Shown: piece after piece, positions 43,817 through 52,920 of the stretch
Layout of the letters: every line of letters begins with the position of its first letter
How positions within the stretch are numbered: position 1 is the first letter of the stretch
Source of the DNA: CAYOWQ01 sp964407695
GTDB lineage: Bacteria; Planctomycetota; Phycisphaerae; Phycisphaerales; SM1A02
Direction of reading: 5' to 3'
Length of the DNA stretch: 64,000 nucleotides
Assembly: GCA_964407695.1 (NCBI GenBank)
Contig: CAYOWQ010000011.1
Coordinates: forward strand, 67,942-131,941
Made by a program: the position numbers and the translations under genes
Notes under the pieces: generated by a model
Told to the model about the DNA's origin: nothing
The model's database searches: none
The model's input: only the letters and a program-made list of their open reading frames with translations

Positions 43817-44236
43817 ATGTCAATGTTGCCAAAGCGAGTCAAGTATCGAAAGCAGCAGCGCGGAAAAATGCGCGGCAATGCTACCCGTGGAAACTACGTG
43901 GCCTATGGAGACTTCGGTCTGCAGGCCCTCGAGACCCACTGGATCTCCGGCCGCCAGCTGGAGGCAGGCAGAATTGCCGCGCAGCACTTTCTCCGCCGCC
44001 AGGGCCGTGTCTTCATTCGCGTCTTCCCGGATAAGCCGATTTCGAAAAAGCCCCTGGAAACCCGAATGGGTACCGGCAAGGCCGATGTCGAATACTGGGC
44101 GGCACGAATCAAGCCCGGCACGATGCTCTTTGAGATCGCCGGCGTTCCCGAAGATCTCGCGAAGCAGGCCCTCGCTCGAATCGCCCACAAGATGCCCGTT
44201 CGGTGTCGCTTTGTCGGTCGTCGTCTCGCCGTGTGA
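43817..44236 (+). CDS. rplP: 50S ribosomal protein L16
   Basis: 139 residues. [17 protein letters not shown] opens it. The central motif [18 protein letters not shown] is typical, with FEIAGV following. AGGA upstream is a fair ribosome-binding site. L16 shapes the A-site tRNA pocket. Confidence 0.96.
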   Translation: MSMLPKRVKYRKQQRGKMRGNATRGNYVAYGDFGLQALETHWISGRQLEAGRIAAQHFLRRQGRVFIRVFPDKPISKKPLETRMGTGKADVEYWAARIKPGTMLFEIAGVPEDLAKQALARIAHKMPVRCRFVGRRLAV

Positions 44237-44275
44237 TCAGTTCCGAATCCTCCCCCCAGAAGTCAAAGCACCGCC

Positions 44276-44491
44276 ATGAAAGCCAAGGAAGCACACAAGT
44301 TCAACGACGAAGAGATCACGATCGAGGTCGAGCGCCTCAAGCGCCGCCTGTTCGAGCTCGGCGGCCAATCGGTGACCGAGAAGATCGAAGACGTCTCACA
44401 GTTTCGGAAGATCCGGAAGGACATTGCCCGTTTGCTGACCGAAAAGAGCATGCGTCGGGCCCGCAACGCGAAGGAGCAGGTTGCCTCATGA
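44276..44491 (+). CDS. rpmC: 50S ribosomal protein L29
   Basis: 71 residues, helical: [20 protein letters not shown] and the C-terminal [12 protein letters not shown]. It lies near the exit tunnel. Its stop overlaps the rpsQ start as ATGA. Confidence 0.93.
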   Translation: MKAKEAHKFNDEEITIEVERLKRRLFELGGQSVTEKIEDVSQFRKIRKDIARLLTEKSMRRARNAKEQVAS

Positions 44492-44787
44492 AGGATAAGA
44501 GCGTCATCGCCATTCCCGAGAAATCGCCGCGCCAGATCGCCGTGGTGCAGTCCGACAAGCGCGACAAGACGCGCAAGGTGGCCATTCCGTTCAGTGCCAA
44601 GCACACGAAGTACAACAAGTACATCAGCCGCACCACCGTGCTGCATGTTCACGATGAGAAGAACGAGTCGCACGTCGGCGACCGCGTGGAAATCGCCGAG
44701 TGCCGGCCGATTTCCAAGACCAAGTCGTGGGTGGTCATCCGCGTGGTAGAGCGAGCCGCCCAGCGAGAGAAGTTCGAGAATCTGTAA
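44488..44787 (+). CDS. rpsQ: 30S ribosomal protein S17
   Basis: 99 residues, about 15 longer than usual because of the N-terminal stretch [18 protein letters not shown]. An OB fold follows: [52 protein letters not shown]. The ATG 44488 overlaps the rpmC stop, which settles the start; the same frame is open from 44203 but is antisense-like there. Confidence 0.95.
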   Translation: MKDKSVIAIPEKSPRQIAVVQSDKRDKTRKVAIPFSAKHTKYNKYISRTTVLHVHDEKNESHVGDRVEIAECRPISKTKSWVVIRVVERAAQREKFENL

Positions 44788-44826
44788 TAGTGACCCCGTT
44801 GATCCTGCTTGTGAAGTGAGCCAGAC

Positions 44827-45213
44827 ATGATTCAGAAAGAAACACGCCTCGAAGTGGCCGACAACAGCGGCGCCAAGATCGCCGCGGTGATCGGTGTGCT
44901 CGGCTCTTCGACCGCTCGCGGCAAATACACCCGACTCACCATGGGCATCGGCGACAAGGTGATCTGCGCGGTGAAGAAGGCCCTCCCCAACGGCGACGTG
45001 AAAGCCGGCGATAAGGTGCAGGCGGTCATCGTGCGAACGAAGTATCCCACGCGCCGCGATGACGGCTCGTACGTCCGCTTCGATTCCAACGCTTGCGTGC
45101 TGATCGACAAGGAAGGCAATCCTCGCGGCACGCGCATCTTCGGCGCGGTCGGCCGCGAACTGCGAGAGAAGAACTACATGAAGATCGTTTCGCTCGCGTC
45201 GGAGGTGGTCTGA
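44827..45213 (+). CDS. rplN: 50S ribosomal protein L14
   Basis: 128 residues (usual 122). [20 protein letters not shown] opens it, with [19 protein letters not shown] and [20 protein letters not shown] at the end. The extra length is a small insertion in the middle plus the tail. It binds ribosome silencing factor in other bacteria. Confidence 0.96.
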   Translation: MIQKETRLEVADNSGAKIAAVIGVLGSSTARGKYTRLTMGIGDKVICAVKKALPNGDVKAGDKVQAVIVRTKYPTRRDDGSYVRFDSNACVLIDKEGNPRGTRIFGAVGRELREKNYMKIVSLASEVV

Positions 45214-45214
45214 C

Positions 45215-45544
45215 ATGGCTCGTCACGTACGCAAAGGTGATCAGGTGATGGTGACGGCCGGCGACGATAAAGGCCGAGTCGGCGAGGTTCTGCGCATCAT
45301 TCCCGAGCAGGACCGCGTGGTTGTTCAGGGCGTGAACATGCATGCCAAGCACCTCAAGCCCACCCAGACTCGTTCCGGCGGCATCGTTCGCCGGGAAATG
45401 CCGATTCATATTTCAAACGTCAGTCCCGTGGTCGATGGCAAGCCCACGCGGGTGCGATTCGTCGTCCGCCCCGATGGCGGCAAGTCGCGCGTCGCCGCAC
45501 GGACCGGGAAAGAACTTCATGCCCTTCGAGGCAAATCCAAGTAA
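45215..45544 (+). CDS. rplX: 50S ribosomal protein L24
   Basis: 109 residues with a KOW domain: RKGDQVMVTAGDDKGRVGEV, GVNMHAKHLKPTQ, RREMPIHISNVSP. It starts one base after rplN. It nucleates large subunit assembly. Confidence 0.95.
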   Translation: MARHVRKGDQVMVTAGDDKGRVGEVLRIIPEQDRVVVQGVNMHAKHLKPTQTRSGGIVRREMPIHISNVSPVVDGKPTRVRFVVRPDGGKSRVAARTGKELHALRGKSK

Positions 45545-45571
45545 CTCGTTCGACTGAGGCTCCAGAGAATC

Positions 45572-46240
45572 ATGGCTGCTGAAAAGGAAGTCACCAAAGA
45601 AAAATCCAAGGGCAAGGTCAAACCGACTGAGCCCGTGGAATCGGCTCCGGCCGGTCCGCGCGTGCCGCCTCGTCTTCACACGAAGTTCAAGGATGCCGTT
45701 GTCGCTGCCACGATGAAGGAATTCACGCTGGACAACATGCACCAGGTGCCGCGCCTGAGCAAGATCGTGATCAACATCGGCGTCGGCAAGGTGCTCGAGA
45801 ACCAGAAGCTCAAACCCGAGATTCGCGAAACCGTGATCGACACGTTGACCAAGATTTCCGGCCAGAAGCCGGTCATGGTGCTCGCCAAGAAGAGCGTGTC
45901 CAACTTCAAGGTTCGCGAAGGCGCCCCCTCGGCGTTCATGGTCACCCTTCGCCGCGATCGAATGTGGCACTTCCTTGATCGCCTGATCAACCTCGCCGTG
46001 CCCCGAATCAAGGACTTTCGCGGCCTCAAGGACTCCGCATTCGACAAGGCAGGCTCCTATTCCATGGGATTGTCCGAGCAGGCTGTCTGGCCGGAGATCA
46101 ACATGGCCAACGTCAACTTCACTCACGGGATGAACATCAACCTCGTGTTTGAGAACAGCACTCCCGCTCTATCAAAGTTTGTCCTCAAGGAGCTCGGCAT
46201 GCCGTTTGTCCGCCCTGAGGAAAAGGCTCGACGCAACTAA
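45572..46240 (+). CDS. rplE: 50S ribosomal protein L5 with charged N-terminal extension
   Basis: 222 residues; the usual length is about 180. The extra N-terminal 45 residues are Lys/Glu/Pro-rich (KEVTKEKSKGKVKPTEPVES), and the L5 body begins near RLHTKFKD. It has VPRLSKIVINIGVGKVLENQ and the conserved FNIKEGAPSAFMVTL-like block. L5 binds 5S rRNA. The extension is likely disordered. Confidence 0.95.
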   Translation: MAAEKEVTKEKSKGKVKPTEPVESAPAGPRVPPRLHTKFKDAVVAATMKEFTLDNMHQVPRLSKIVINIGVGKVLENQKLKPEIRETVIDTLTKISGQKPVMVLAKKSVSNFKVREGAPSAFMVTLRRDRMWHFLDRLINLAVPRIKDFRGLKDSAFDKAGSYSMGLSEQAVWPEINMANVNFTHGMNINLVFENSTPALSKFVLKELGMPFVRPEEKARRN

Positions 46241-46277
46241 TCCGGTTCCACACCACGATCCCCTGAAAGAATGATTC

Positions 46278-46463
46278 ATGGCAAGTAAGCGTCACTTTGT
46301 TCGGATGACCCAGAAGCCGAAGTTCTCTACTCGGAAGCGCAACCGGTGCGAACTCACCGGTCGCTCTCGCGGCGTCTATCGAAAGTTCCGCATTAGCCGC
46401 ATCATGCTTCGTGAGCTGGCGCTGCAGGGCATGATCCCCGGCATGCGCAAGGCCAGCTGGTAA
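46278..46463 (+). CDS. rpsN: 30S ribosomal protein S14, short zinc-less form
   Basis: 61 residues, the length of the zinc-ribbon type S14. It has [38 protein letters not shown] and ends IPGMRKASW. The four Cys of the zinc ribbon (C-x2-C...C-x2-C) read here as CELT and SRIM, so only the first Cys remains and zinc cannot be held. This is a C-minus short version. It is the only S14 in the window. Confidence 0.95.
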   Translation: MASKRHFVRMTQKPKFSTRKRNRCELTGRSRGVYRKFRISRIMLRELALQGMIPGMRKASW

Positions 46464-46494
46464 ATCATTCGAATCTTCAGTCCGAGGCTCCACG

Positions 46495-46893
46495 ATGGCT
46501 CAGCACGATCTCACCGCCGACATGCTCACCAGAATCCGTAATGCGGTCCGCAACCGCACTCGAGATGTCGTCTGCCTGAATAACAAGCTCAATCGCGGCG
46601 TCGCCCAGGTGCTCGTCGACGAGGGCTATGTCCGCTCCTTCGAAGTCGTCAATGACGGCCAGCAGGGTCAACTCAAGATCCACTTGAAGTATGGCCCCCG
46701 CGGCGAGCAGCTCATCAGCCACATTGATCGCGTCTCCAAGACCGGCTGCCGAGTGTATCGTTCGGTCGACGATCTCCCCCGTCCGCTCCAGGGCCTCGGC
46801 ATCTCGGTCATATCGACCAGTCGTGGCGTCATGAGCGATCGCAAGTGCCGTGAATTCAAAGTTGGAGGCGAAGTCATCGCGACGGTCTCCTGA
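46495..46893 (+). CDS. rpsH: 30S ribosomal protein S8
   Basis: 132 residues with DMLTRIRNAVRNRTRDVVCL, VLVDEGYVRSFEVV, and the end ISTSRGVMSDRKCREFKVGG. It binds the centre of 16S rRNA and, in other bacteria, represses the spc operon. Confidence 0.95.
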   Translation: MAQHDLTADMLTRIRNAVRNRTRDVVCLNNKLNRGVAQVLVDEGYVRSFEVVNDGQQGQLKIHLKYGPRGEQLISHIDRVSKTGCRVYRSVDDLPRPLQGLGISVISTSRGVMSDRKCREFKVGGEVIATVS

Positions 46894-46920
46894 CCCGAGC
46901 CTTGCCCGAGGTATCCGCCC

Positions 46921-47478
46921 ATGTCCCGTATCGGTAAACAACCCGTCACCGTCCCCGCCGGCGTCAAGGTCGCGGTAAGTCCGCAAACACGCACGATCAA
47001 CATCGAGGGGCCGAAGGGCAAGCTCTCGATGGTGCATCGTCCCGAGGTCTCCGTCGCTTGGCAGGAGTCTGAGAAATCGATCGTGTGTTCCATTCCAAAG
47101 GAAAAGGCCGACGACCGCCAGATCCGAGCCTATTGGGGAATGACACGCGCGCTGATCGACAACATGATCGAAGGCGTCGTCAAGGGCTATGAGAAGAAGC
47201 TTGAAATCAACGGCGTCGGCTGGGGCGCTCGCGTCCAGGGACAGAAGGTGGTCCTCAACGTGGGCTACGCCAATCAGATCGAAGTGACCATTCCCGCCGG
47301 CGTCAAGGTTGAAGTCAACCAGAACGCCGTCAACATCTCCGGCCCCAGCAAGCAGGCCGTCGGTGAACTCGCCGCCACGATTCGCTCCAAGCGGAAGCCC
47401 GAGCCGTATAACGCCAAGGGCATCAAGTACTCCGATGAAGTCATCACCCGCAAGCAAGGAAAGGCTTTCGGTTCCTGA
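46921..47478 (+). CDS. rplF: 50S ribosomal protein L6
   Basis: 185 residues, two repeated domains. SRIGKQPVTVPAGVKVAVSP opens it; the C-terminal NISGPSKQAVGELAATIRSK and EPYNAKGIKYSDE are diagnostic. It binds near the GTPase centre. Confidence 0.96.
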   Translation: MSRIGKQPVTVPAGVKVAVSPQTRTINIEGPKGKLSMVHRPEVSVAWQESEKSIVCSIPKEKADDRQIRAYWGMTRALIDNMIEGVVKGYEKKLEINGVGWGARVQGQKVVLNVGYANQIEVTIPAGVKVEVNQNAVNISGPSKQAVGELAATIRSKRKPEPYNAKGIKYSDEVITRKQGKAFGS

Positions 47479-47520
47479 TTCCCTCAGGACCTTCTGAATT
47501 CAATACGAGGTCTGTTCGCC

Positions 47521-47880
47521 ATGAACCGATTCCAGCTCAAATCTCTCCGTCGAAGTCGCCGCAAGATCGGCATCCGCAAGCGCATTCTCGGTGTGCCTGA
47601 TCGTCCGCGCCTGACCGTGTTTCGTTCCCTGAAGCACACCTACGCCCAGGTCATCGACGATCTCTCCGGGAAGACCCTCGCTGCTGCCAGCACCAATGAA
47701 TCCGGCAAGGCGGTCAAGTCCTCCAACGCCGCCTCCGCCAAGGATGTCGGCAAGCGTCTCGCCGATCGCGCCAAGCAGGCCGGCGTCACCCAGGTCGTCT
47801 TTGATCGAAACGGATATCTCTTTCACGGCCGGGTCAAGGCCCTCGCCGAAGGCGCTCGTGAGGGCGGCCTCCAGTTCTAA
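47521..47880 (+). CDS. rplR: 50S ribosomal protein L18
   Basis: 119 residues. [37 protein letters not shown] and the ending [20 protein letters not shown] are typical. It is a 5S rRNA binder together with L5. Confidence 0.95.
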   Translation: MNRFQLKSLRRSRRKIGIRKRILGVPDRPRLTVFRSLKHTYAQVIDDLSGKTLAAASTNESGKAVKSSNAASAKDVGKRLADRAKQAGVTQVVFDRNGYLFHGRVKALAEGAREGGLQF

Positions 47881-47905
47881 TCTCCCTCCAGACTGAAGCA
47901 AATCC

Positions 47906-48610
47906 ATGCCTGAACTGATTGACGAATCATCGAATATTGAATCCACCACCGTTGGCGTCTACCGCACGGCGGCCACGGTAAAGGGTGGGCGTCGGTTCTC
48001 CTTTTCGGCCATGGTGGTCGTTGGTGATCGACGCGGCCGTGTTGGGCTGGGGTACTCCAAGGCGAATCAGGTCCCGCAGGCCATCGAGAAGGCTCAGAAG
48101 GAAGCACGGCGAAAGATGAAGGGATTCACCCTTCAGGATCGCACGCTTCCACACACCCTCGAAGGCCGCTTCGGCTCCTGCAGTGTTCGTCTTCTCCCGG
48201 CTTCGCCAGGCACCGGCGTGATCGCCGGGGCAGCCGTTCGCGCTGTGCTCGAAATGGCGGGCATCCAGGACTGCCTCTCCAAGTGTTATGGATCCACCAA
48301 TCCCAAGAACCTTGTGAAGGCCACCATCGATGCTCTCAGCCAGGCCCGTTCCCGACAGGCCGTTGAATCACTTCGCGGCGTGACCATTCCGCCGACCTCG
48401 GTCGAAGAAGCCATCGAGCGTGGAAGGGCATTCATGCCTGTCGTCAAGTCAACCGAACGAGCGGCCGCACCCAAGAACACGGTCGGCGACGCCAATCGTC
48501 AAGGCCGTCGCGGCGGTGGCGGCCCACGTCGTTCCCGGTCTCAGCATCAGCAACAGCAACAGCAGCAATTCACCGGCGAGAGTGAAGCCGGCGAATCCGA
48601 AAGCACGTGA
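47906..48610 (+). CDS. rpsE: 30S ribosomal protein S5 with Q-rich tail
   Basis: 234 residues; the usual length is about 166. The S5 domain has TVKGGRRFSFSAMVVVGDRR, VGLGYSKANQVPQAIEKAQK, GVIAGAAVRAVLEMAGI and KCYGSTNPKNLVKATIDAL. The roughly 50-residue C-terminal extension is Gly/Arg-rich, then a run of Gln and an acidic end. It is probably disordered. The next gene is rplO with no rpmD between. Confidence 0.95.
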   Translation: MPELIDESSNIESTTVGVYRTAATVKGGRRFSFSAMVVVGDRRGRVGLGYSKANQVPQAIEKAQKEARRKMKGFTLQDRTLPHTLEGRFGSCSVRLLPASPGTGVIAGAAVRAVLEMAGIQDCLSKCYGSTNPKNLVKATIDALSQARSRQAVESLRGVTIPPTSVEEAIERGRAFMPVVKSTERAAAPKNTVGDANRQGRRGGGGPRRSRSQHQQQQQQQFTGESEAGESEST

Positions 48611-48675
48611 CCTGAACGTCCGTAACGCAGTTTTTCTCGTGTGAGATCCATTATCCAGTCAGGACAGACGTCATC

Positions 48676-49176
48676 ATGATGATTCACGACATTACGGTTC
48701 AGGTCGGCCCTCACAAGGCTCGTCGTCGCGTGGGTCGCGGCGAAGGCTCCGGGCGCGGCGGAACCTCAGGACGCGGCCACAAGGGCGCTGCCTCCCGCTC
48801 CGGCTTCAAGCGTCGCCCCGGTTATGAAGGCGGCTCGAAGCCTTTCGCGATGCGCATGCCGAAAATCGGTTTCAACAATGTGCAGTTCGCGACGAAGTAC
48901 AACGTCGTCAATCTGAAGTCGATCGACGCCCGCTGCAATGCGGGTGAGCGTGTTGATTCGGAATCCCTCGCCAAGCTTGGCCTTGTGCGTGACCCAGGCC
49001 TTCCGCTCAAAATTCTGGGCGAGGGTGAACTGACCAAGAAGCTTCATATCGTCGCCGCGAAGTTCTCGGCAACGGCTAAACAGAAGATCGAGGCTGCTGG
49101 CGGCAGCATCGAGGAAATCGTTCGCAAGACCTGGGCTCGCCAGCCCAAGGAGAAGAAGGCCGCCGTCAAGGGTTAA
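48676..49176 (+). CDS. rplO: 50S ribosomal protein L15
   Basis: 166 residues. ARRRVGRGEGSGRGGTSGRG and the SGFKRRPGYEGG segment are typical, with the end VVAAKFSATAKQKIEAAGG-like. ATG 48676 and ATG 48679 are both possible. rpmD (L30), normally just before it, is missing; the 65-nt gap cannot encode it. Confidence 0.95.
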   Translation: MMIHDITVQVGPHKARRRVGRGEGSGRGGTSGRGHKGAASRSGFKRRPGYEGGSKPFAMRMPKIGFNNVQFATKYNVVNLKSIDARCNAGERVDSESLAKLGLVRDPGLPLKILGEGELTKKLHIVAAKFSATAKQKIEAAGGSIEEIVRKTWARQPKEKKAAVKG

Positions 49177-49195
49177 CCCACGACGGCCGGATGGA

Positions 49196-50596
49196 ATGTT
49201 TCAGGCTCTCATTAATATTTTCCGTATTGCAGACCTGCGAAACCGGGTGCTCTTCACGCTCGGGATGCTGGTTATCTATCGAATTGGTTTCTGGATCCCC
49301 ATTCCGGGCGTCGATCAAAGTGCGCTGCAGGTCAGTGCCAAGAACGCCGCGGGCGGCGCTCTGGGGCGTGTCGCCGATTACATGATGATCTTCTCCGGCG
49401 GCTCCCTGCACCAGTCAACGGTGTTCGGCCTCGGCATCATGCCGTACATCACGGCGTCGATCATCTTTCAGCTCATGCAACTGGTCTTTCCCCAGCTCCA
49501 GGAACTGAAGAAGGAAGGGGCCAGCGGGTACCAGAAGATCACTGAGTGGACCCGGTATGCCACTGTGGGGCTCTGCATTGTTCAGGGCATCATGTGGCTC
49601 ACATACCTGCGGACGAACGGATTGGTTCAGCCGGGTTTCGAACTCGGCACCAACCTGCTTATTTTCTATGCCGCGGGCATGACCTGCCTGACTGCCGGAA
49701 GCGTCTTCCTCATGTGGCTCGGTGAACAGATCGACAAGTACGGCATTGGAAACGGGATCTCCATGATCCTCATGGCGGGAATCCTTTCTCGCATGCCCAA
49801 TGCCGTGAATTGGATCGTCGATAACTTCAATCCTCGCCAGGCCGACAATGAGGGCATCGGGCTCGTCGGATTGCTCTTTGTCATCGCGGCCTTTGTCTTC
49901 GTCACCGCCGGCGCCATTCTGATCACCGTGGCCCAGCGCCGAATTCCGATTCAGCAGGCCAAGCACACGCGTGGTCGCAAGGTCTATGGCGGCCAACGTC
50001 ACTACCTCCCGCTTCGAATCAACCATGCCGGCGTCATGCCCATCATCTTCGCCTCGTCACTGATGGTCTTTCCGTCAGCCATCTTTGGCTGGATGCAGAC
50101 TCGCGCTGCCGTCGGCGCTCCGGAGTGGTGGCAGGCGACGACGGCCTTCCTGGCTGCGAATTTCGTGAACGGAAGCTATCCCTACATCGTGTTCGAGGTT
50201 GCGCTCATCTATTTCTTCTCCTACTTCTGGACCACGGTCCAGTTCAGTCCGGAGGAAATGTCCAAGCAGCTTCGCGACCATGGATCATTCATCCCCGGCC
50301 TTCGTCCCGGTCCGCGCACCGCGGAGTACCTTGAGGCCGTGATGGAGCGAATCACCTATGTCGGCGCCGGCTTCCTTGCTGTGATTGCCATTATTCCAAC
50401 CATTGTGGCCGAGCAGATGGGTATTCCCTACTACGTGTCCGCCTTCCTCGGCGGAACCGGCCTCCTCATCGTGGTCAGCGTCGGTCTCGACCTGATCCAG
50501 CGGCTTGAGGCGAATCTGCTCATGCGGAACTATTCCGGATTCCTTTCCACCGGCGAATCGGGCAACGCACCGAAAATCAGGAGCACCCGAGGCTGA
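49196..50596 (+). CDS. secY: preprotein translocase channel SecY
   Basis: 466 residues with ten membrane segments. RVLFTLGMLVIYRIGFWIPI, YITASIIFQLMQLVFP, the GIGNGISMILMAGIL loop and YPYIVFEVALIYFFSYFWTT match SecY. It forms the Sec channel for export and membrane insertion. It is coupled to map by a one-base overlap. Confidence 0.97.
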   Translation: MFQALINIFRIADLRNRVLFTLGMLVIYRIGFWIPIPGVDQSALQVSAKNAAGGALGRVADYMMIFSGGSLHQSTVFGLGIMPYITASIIFQLMQLVFPQLQELKKEGASGYQKITEWTRYATVGLCIVQGIMWLTYLRTNGLVQPGFELGTNLLIFYAAGMTCLTAGSVFLMWLGEQIDKYGIGNGISMILMAGILSRMPNAVNWIVDNFNPRQADNEGIGLVGLLFVIAAFVFVTAGAILITVAQRRIPIQQAKHTRGRKVYGGQRHYLPLRINHAGVMPIIFASSLMVFPSAIFGWMQTRAAVGAPEWWQATTAFLAANFVNGSYPYIVFEVALIYFFSYFWTTVQFSPEEMSKQLRDHGSFIPGLRPGPRTAEYLEAVMERITYVGAGFLAVIAIIPTIVAEQMGIPYYVSAFLGGTGLLIVVSVGLDLIQRLEANLLMRNYSGFLSTGESGNAPKIRSTRG

Positions 50597-51465
50597 TGGT
50601 GACGACGTCGGCAATGCAATTTCCCGCCACGGCGATGGAACGCGACCGTTCGGTCCGTTCCCGGCGCTGCACGGTTTCAATCCGCTCGGCCTCCGAGATC
50701 GAGCAGATCCGCCGGGCTGGCGCGGTCGTGCGGTCCGCACTCGAAGCTGCCGCGGCCGCTGCGAAAGTCGGCGCCTCAACCGCAGATCTGGATCAAGCCG
50801 CCGGTCGTGTCCTGATCGACTCCTCAGCGCGGTCCCTCCTTCTCGACCACCCGCACAGTGAGCATGGACAGCCTTTCCCAGCCTGTACCTGCGTCAGCGT
50901 CAATGAAGAAGTGCTTCACGGCGTCCCCGGTCCGCGACGGCTCGCCGCGGGCGATGTTGTCTCGATCGATTGCGCTGCCTCGTTGAATGGCTGGTGTGCC
51001 GATGCGGCCGTCACCGTCAAGATCGGCGGCATCAGCCCGGCCGCTCAACATCTTTGCGATGCCGCTGAAATGATCCTTGCCTCGGCCATCGAATCGATGC
51101 GCCCAGGGCGGGCGTGGAGCACTGTTGCCGCGGCAATGCAGGATTGTGCCGCCATGTTGGGCGTCTGCCTGGTCGGCGGCTATGCGGGCCATGGAATCGG
51201 GCGCCACCTGCACGAAGCGCCGTCCGCGCCTTGCGTCGTTGATCGTTCATTTGAAATGTGGTCGGATTTCACCCTCCGGCCGGGCATGGTCCTCGCCGTG
51301 GAACCAATCCTTTCCCACCATCAGGTCGAAACGTCGTTGCGTCCCGATGGTTGGACCGTTTCCGCACCGAAAGGTTCGCTTTTCGTTCATGTCGAGCATA
51401 CTGTTGCGATTACCCGCCGCGGTGCCGAAGTGCTCACGGATGGTCGGGAGCCTACGGCCTCGTAG
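50596..51465 (+). CDS. map: methionine aminopeptidase (type I)
   Basis: 289 residues; the N-terminal 35 are extra to the core. It removes the initiator Met from new proteins. Metal ligands are visible: Asp in SIDCAASLNGW, Asp in CADAAVTV, His in GYAGHGIGRHLHEAP, Glu in LAVEPIL and Glu in HVEHTVAIT. The substrate region CVSVNEEVLHGVPG is also present. The ATG at 50596 shares one base with the secY stop (TGATG). Confidence 0.93.
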   Translation: MVTTSAMQFPATAMERDRSVRSRRCTVSIRSASEIEQIRRAGAVVRSALEAAAAAAKVGASTADLDQAAGRVLIDSSARSLLLDHPHSEHGQPFPACTCVSVNEEVLHGVPGPRRLAAGDVVSIDCAASLNGWCADAAVTVKIGGISPAAQHLCDAAEMILASAIESMRPGRAWSTVAAAMQDCAAMLGVCLVGGYAGHGIGRHLHEAPSAPCVVDRSFEMWSDFTLRPGMVLAVEPILSHHQVETSLRPDGWTVSAPKGSLFVHVEHTVAITRRGAEVLTDGREPTAS

Positions 51466-51479
51466 GGGGAAGTGTCTGA

Positions 51480-51695
51480 ATGCCTAAGGAAGAAAAGATT
51501 ACGCTCGAAGCTGAAGTCACGGAGGCGCTACCCGACGCCAAGTTCAAGGTCCGGCTTCAGAACAACCAGGAGATCCTCGCCTACGTCAGTGGCAAGATGC
51601 GCAAGTTTTTCATTCGAATCCTCCCCGGCGACAAGGTCACCGTCGAGATCAGCCCGTATGACATGAGCAAGGGTCGAATCGTCTTCCGTCAGTAA
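51480..51695 (+). CDS. infA: translation initiation factor IF-1
   Basis: 71 residues, full OB fold: [53 protein letters not shown]. It occupies the A site during initiation. It follows map by 14 nt. Confidence 0.95.
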   Translation: MPKEEKITLEAEVTEALPDAKFKVRLQNNQEILAYVSGKMRKFFIRILPGDKVTVEISPYDMSKGRIVFRQ

Positions 51696-51768
51696 GAGTT
51701 GTTGTGTTCTGTTCTTGGGCTGGCTTCAGCCCTCCGCACTCCACCCCGCACGAATCACGAGTCCCGCC

Positions 51769-51885
51769 ATGAAAGTTCGTTCCAGCATCAAACGCCGCAC
51801 CCTCGATTGCCAGATTGTCGTACGCAAGGGCAAGCGGTTTGTCATTAACAAGAAGAATCCCCGCCTGAAGCAGCGTCAAGGCTGA
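51769..51885 (+). CDS. rpmJ: 50S ribosomal protein L36, zinc-less form
   Basis: 38 residues beginning [17 protein letters not shown] and ending LKQRQG. The zinc-binding set of canonical L36 (Cys11, Cys14, Cys27, His33) reads Thr, Cys, Asn, Leu here, so it is the C-minus type. It was found by reading the 70-nt region after infA; it is too short for usual ORF cut-offs. Confidence 0.93.
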   Translation: MKVRSSIKRRTLDCQIVVRKGKRFVINKKNPRLKQRQG

Positions 51886-51910
51886 TTCACACGCTGTTTG
51901 GAGCCAAACC

Positions 51911-52288
51911 ATGCCCCGTATCGCCGGCATCGACCTCCCCGAAAAAAAGAAGATCCTCTTCGCACTTCAATACATTCACGGCGTCGGTCCCAAGATCGCC
52001 CGTGAGATCTGCGAAAAGGCCGGAATCGACCCCGATCGTCGTGCCAACGACCTCGGCGATCCCGAACTCGGCGCCATCGCCGGCATCATCGATTCCGACT
52101 ATCTCGTCGAGGGTGCCCTGCGTCGCCAGGTCTCCCAGAACATCCAACGCCTGAAGGATATTCGTTCCTATCGGGGCGAACGCCACCGCAAGGGTCTCCC
52201 GGTCCGCGGCCAGCGCACACGAACCAACTCGCGCACCCGCAAGGGCCGCAAGAAGACCGTCGCCGGTAAGAAGGGCGTCAAGGGCTAA
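51911..52288 (+). CDS. rpsM: 30S ribosomal protein S13
   Basis: 125 residues: [38 protein letters not shown], and the C-terminal [23 protein letters not shown] tail. It contacts P-site tRNA and the intersubunit bridge. Confidence 0.96.
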   Translation: MPRIAGIDLPEKKKILFALQYIHGVGPKIAREICEKAGIDPDRRANDLGDPELGAIAGIIDSDYLVEGALRRQVSQNIQRLKDIRSYRGERHRKGLPVRGQRTRTNSRTRKGRKKTVAGKKGVKG

Positions 52289-52350
52289 TCCGTTCCGCGA
52301 GCAACACCTCACGGTAGTGCACATCACTCACCTGCGAAGAAACACGATCC

Positions 52351-52725
52351 ATGGCCAGCAAGAAAAAAGTTCGAAAGAATGTCGTCAAGGGCATCGCCCA
52401 CGTCAATGCGACCTTCAACAACACTCAGGTGACCATCACCGACGTCAACGGCGAAACCCTTTGCTGGGACTCCGCCGGGTCGGTGGGCTTCAAGGGCGCC
52501 CGCAAGTCGACGCCGTTCGCCGCCACGCGCGCTGCGGAAAAGTGCGCCGGCAAGGCCAAGCGCCTCGGTATGAAGGAAGTTGAGGTCCGTGTTCGTGGCG
52601 CTGGCGGCGGTCGAGAATCGGCCGTGACTGCATTGCAGAACAACGGTCTCAAGGTCACTGCCGTCGAAGACCACACGCCGATTCCTCACAACGGCTGCCG
52701 CCCGCCCAAGCGCCGACGCGTGTGA
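52351..52725 (+). CDS. rpsK: 30S ribosomal protein S11
   Basis: 124 residues: [38 protein letters not shown] and [13 protein letters not shown], the typical ending. rpsD (S4) normally follows but is absent; the 195-nt gap to rpoA has no gene. Confidence 0.96.
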   Translation: MASKKKVRKNVVKGIAHVNATFNNTQVTITDVNGETLCWDSAGSVGFKGARKSTPFAATRAAEKCAGKAKRLGMKEVEVRVRGAGGGRESAVTALQNNGLKVTAVEDHTPIPHNGCRPPKRRRV

Positions 52726-52920
52726 CAGAGTTATCGTCGGGCAGGTATCCGCCTGCCTGTGTGCCCGCCTATCGCCCGATCATCCGCTGACGCGACTGAT
52801 CGGACTTTCAAATCGTTTCCCGCAGCCAAGAAGGAACCGCCGGCCGATCAGCAGGGCCGTCCGGAATCCGAGAGCCTGCGGGCGCCTTTCCCGGCACTGC
52901 TGAATTGTTGGAGTTACTGC

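Noticed and set aside
44263..45216. 317-codon minus-strand frame through rpmC-rpsQ-rplN.
   Set aside because: Antisense to certain ribosomal protein genes.
46477..47457. 326-codon minus-strand frame through rpsH-rplF.
   Set aside because: Antisense to certain ribosomal protein genes; Asp/Gly-rich pattern is a shadow of GC-rich codons.
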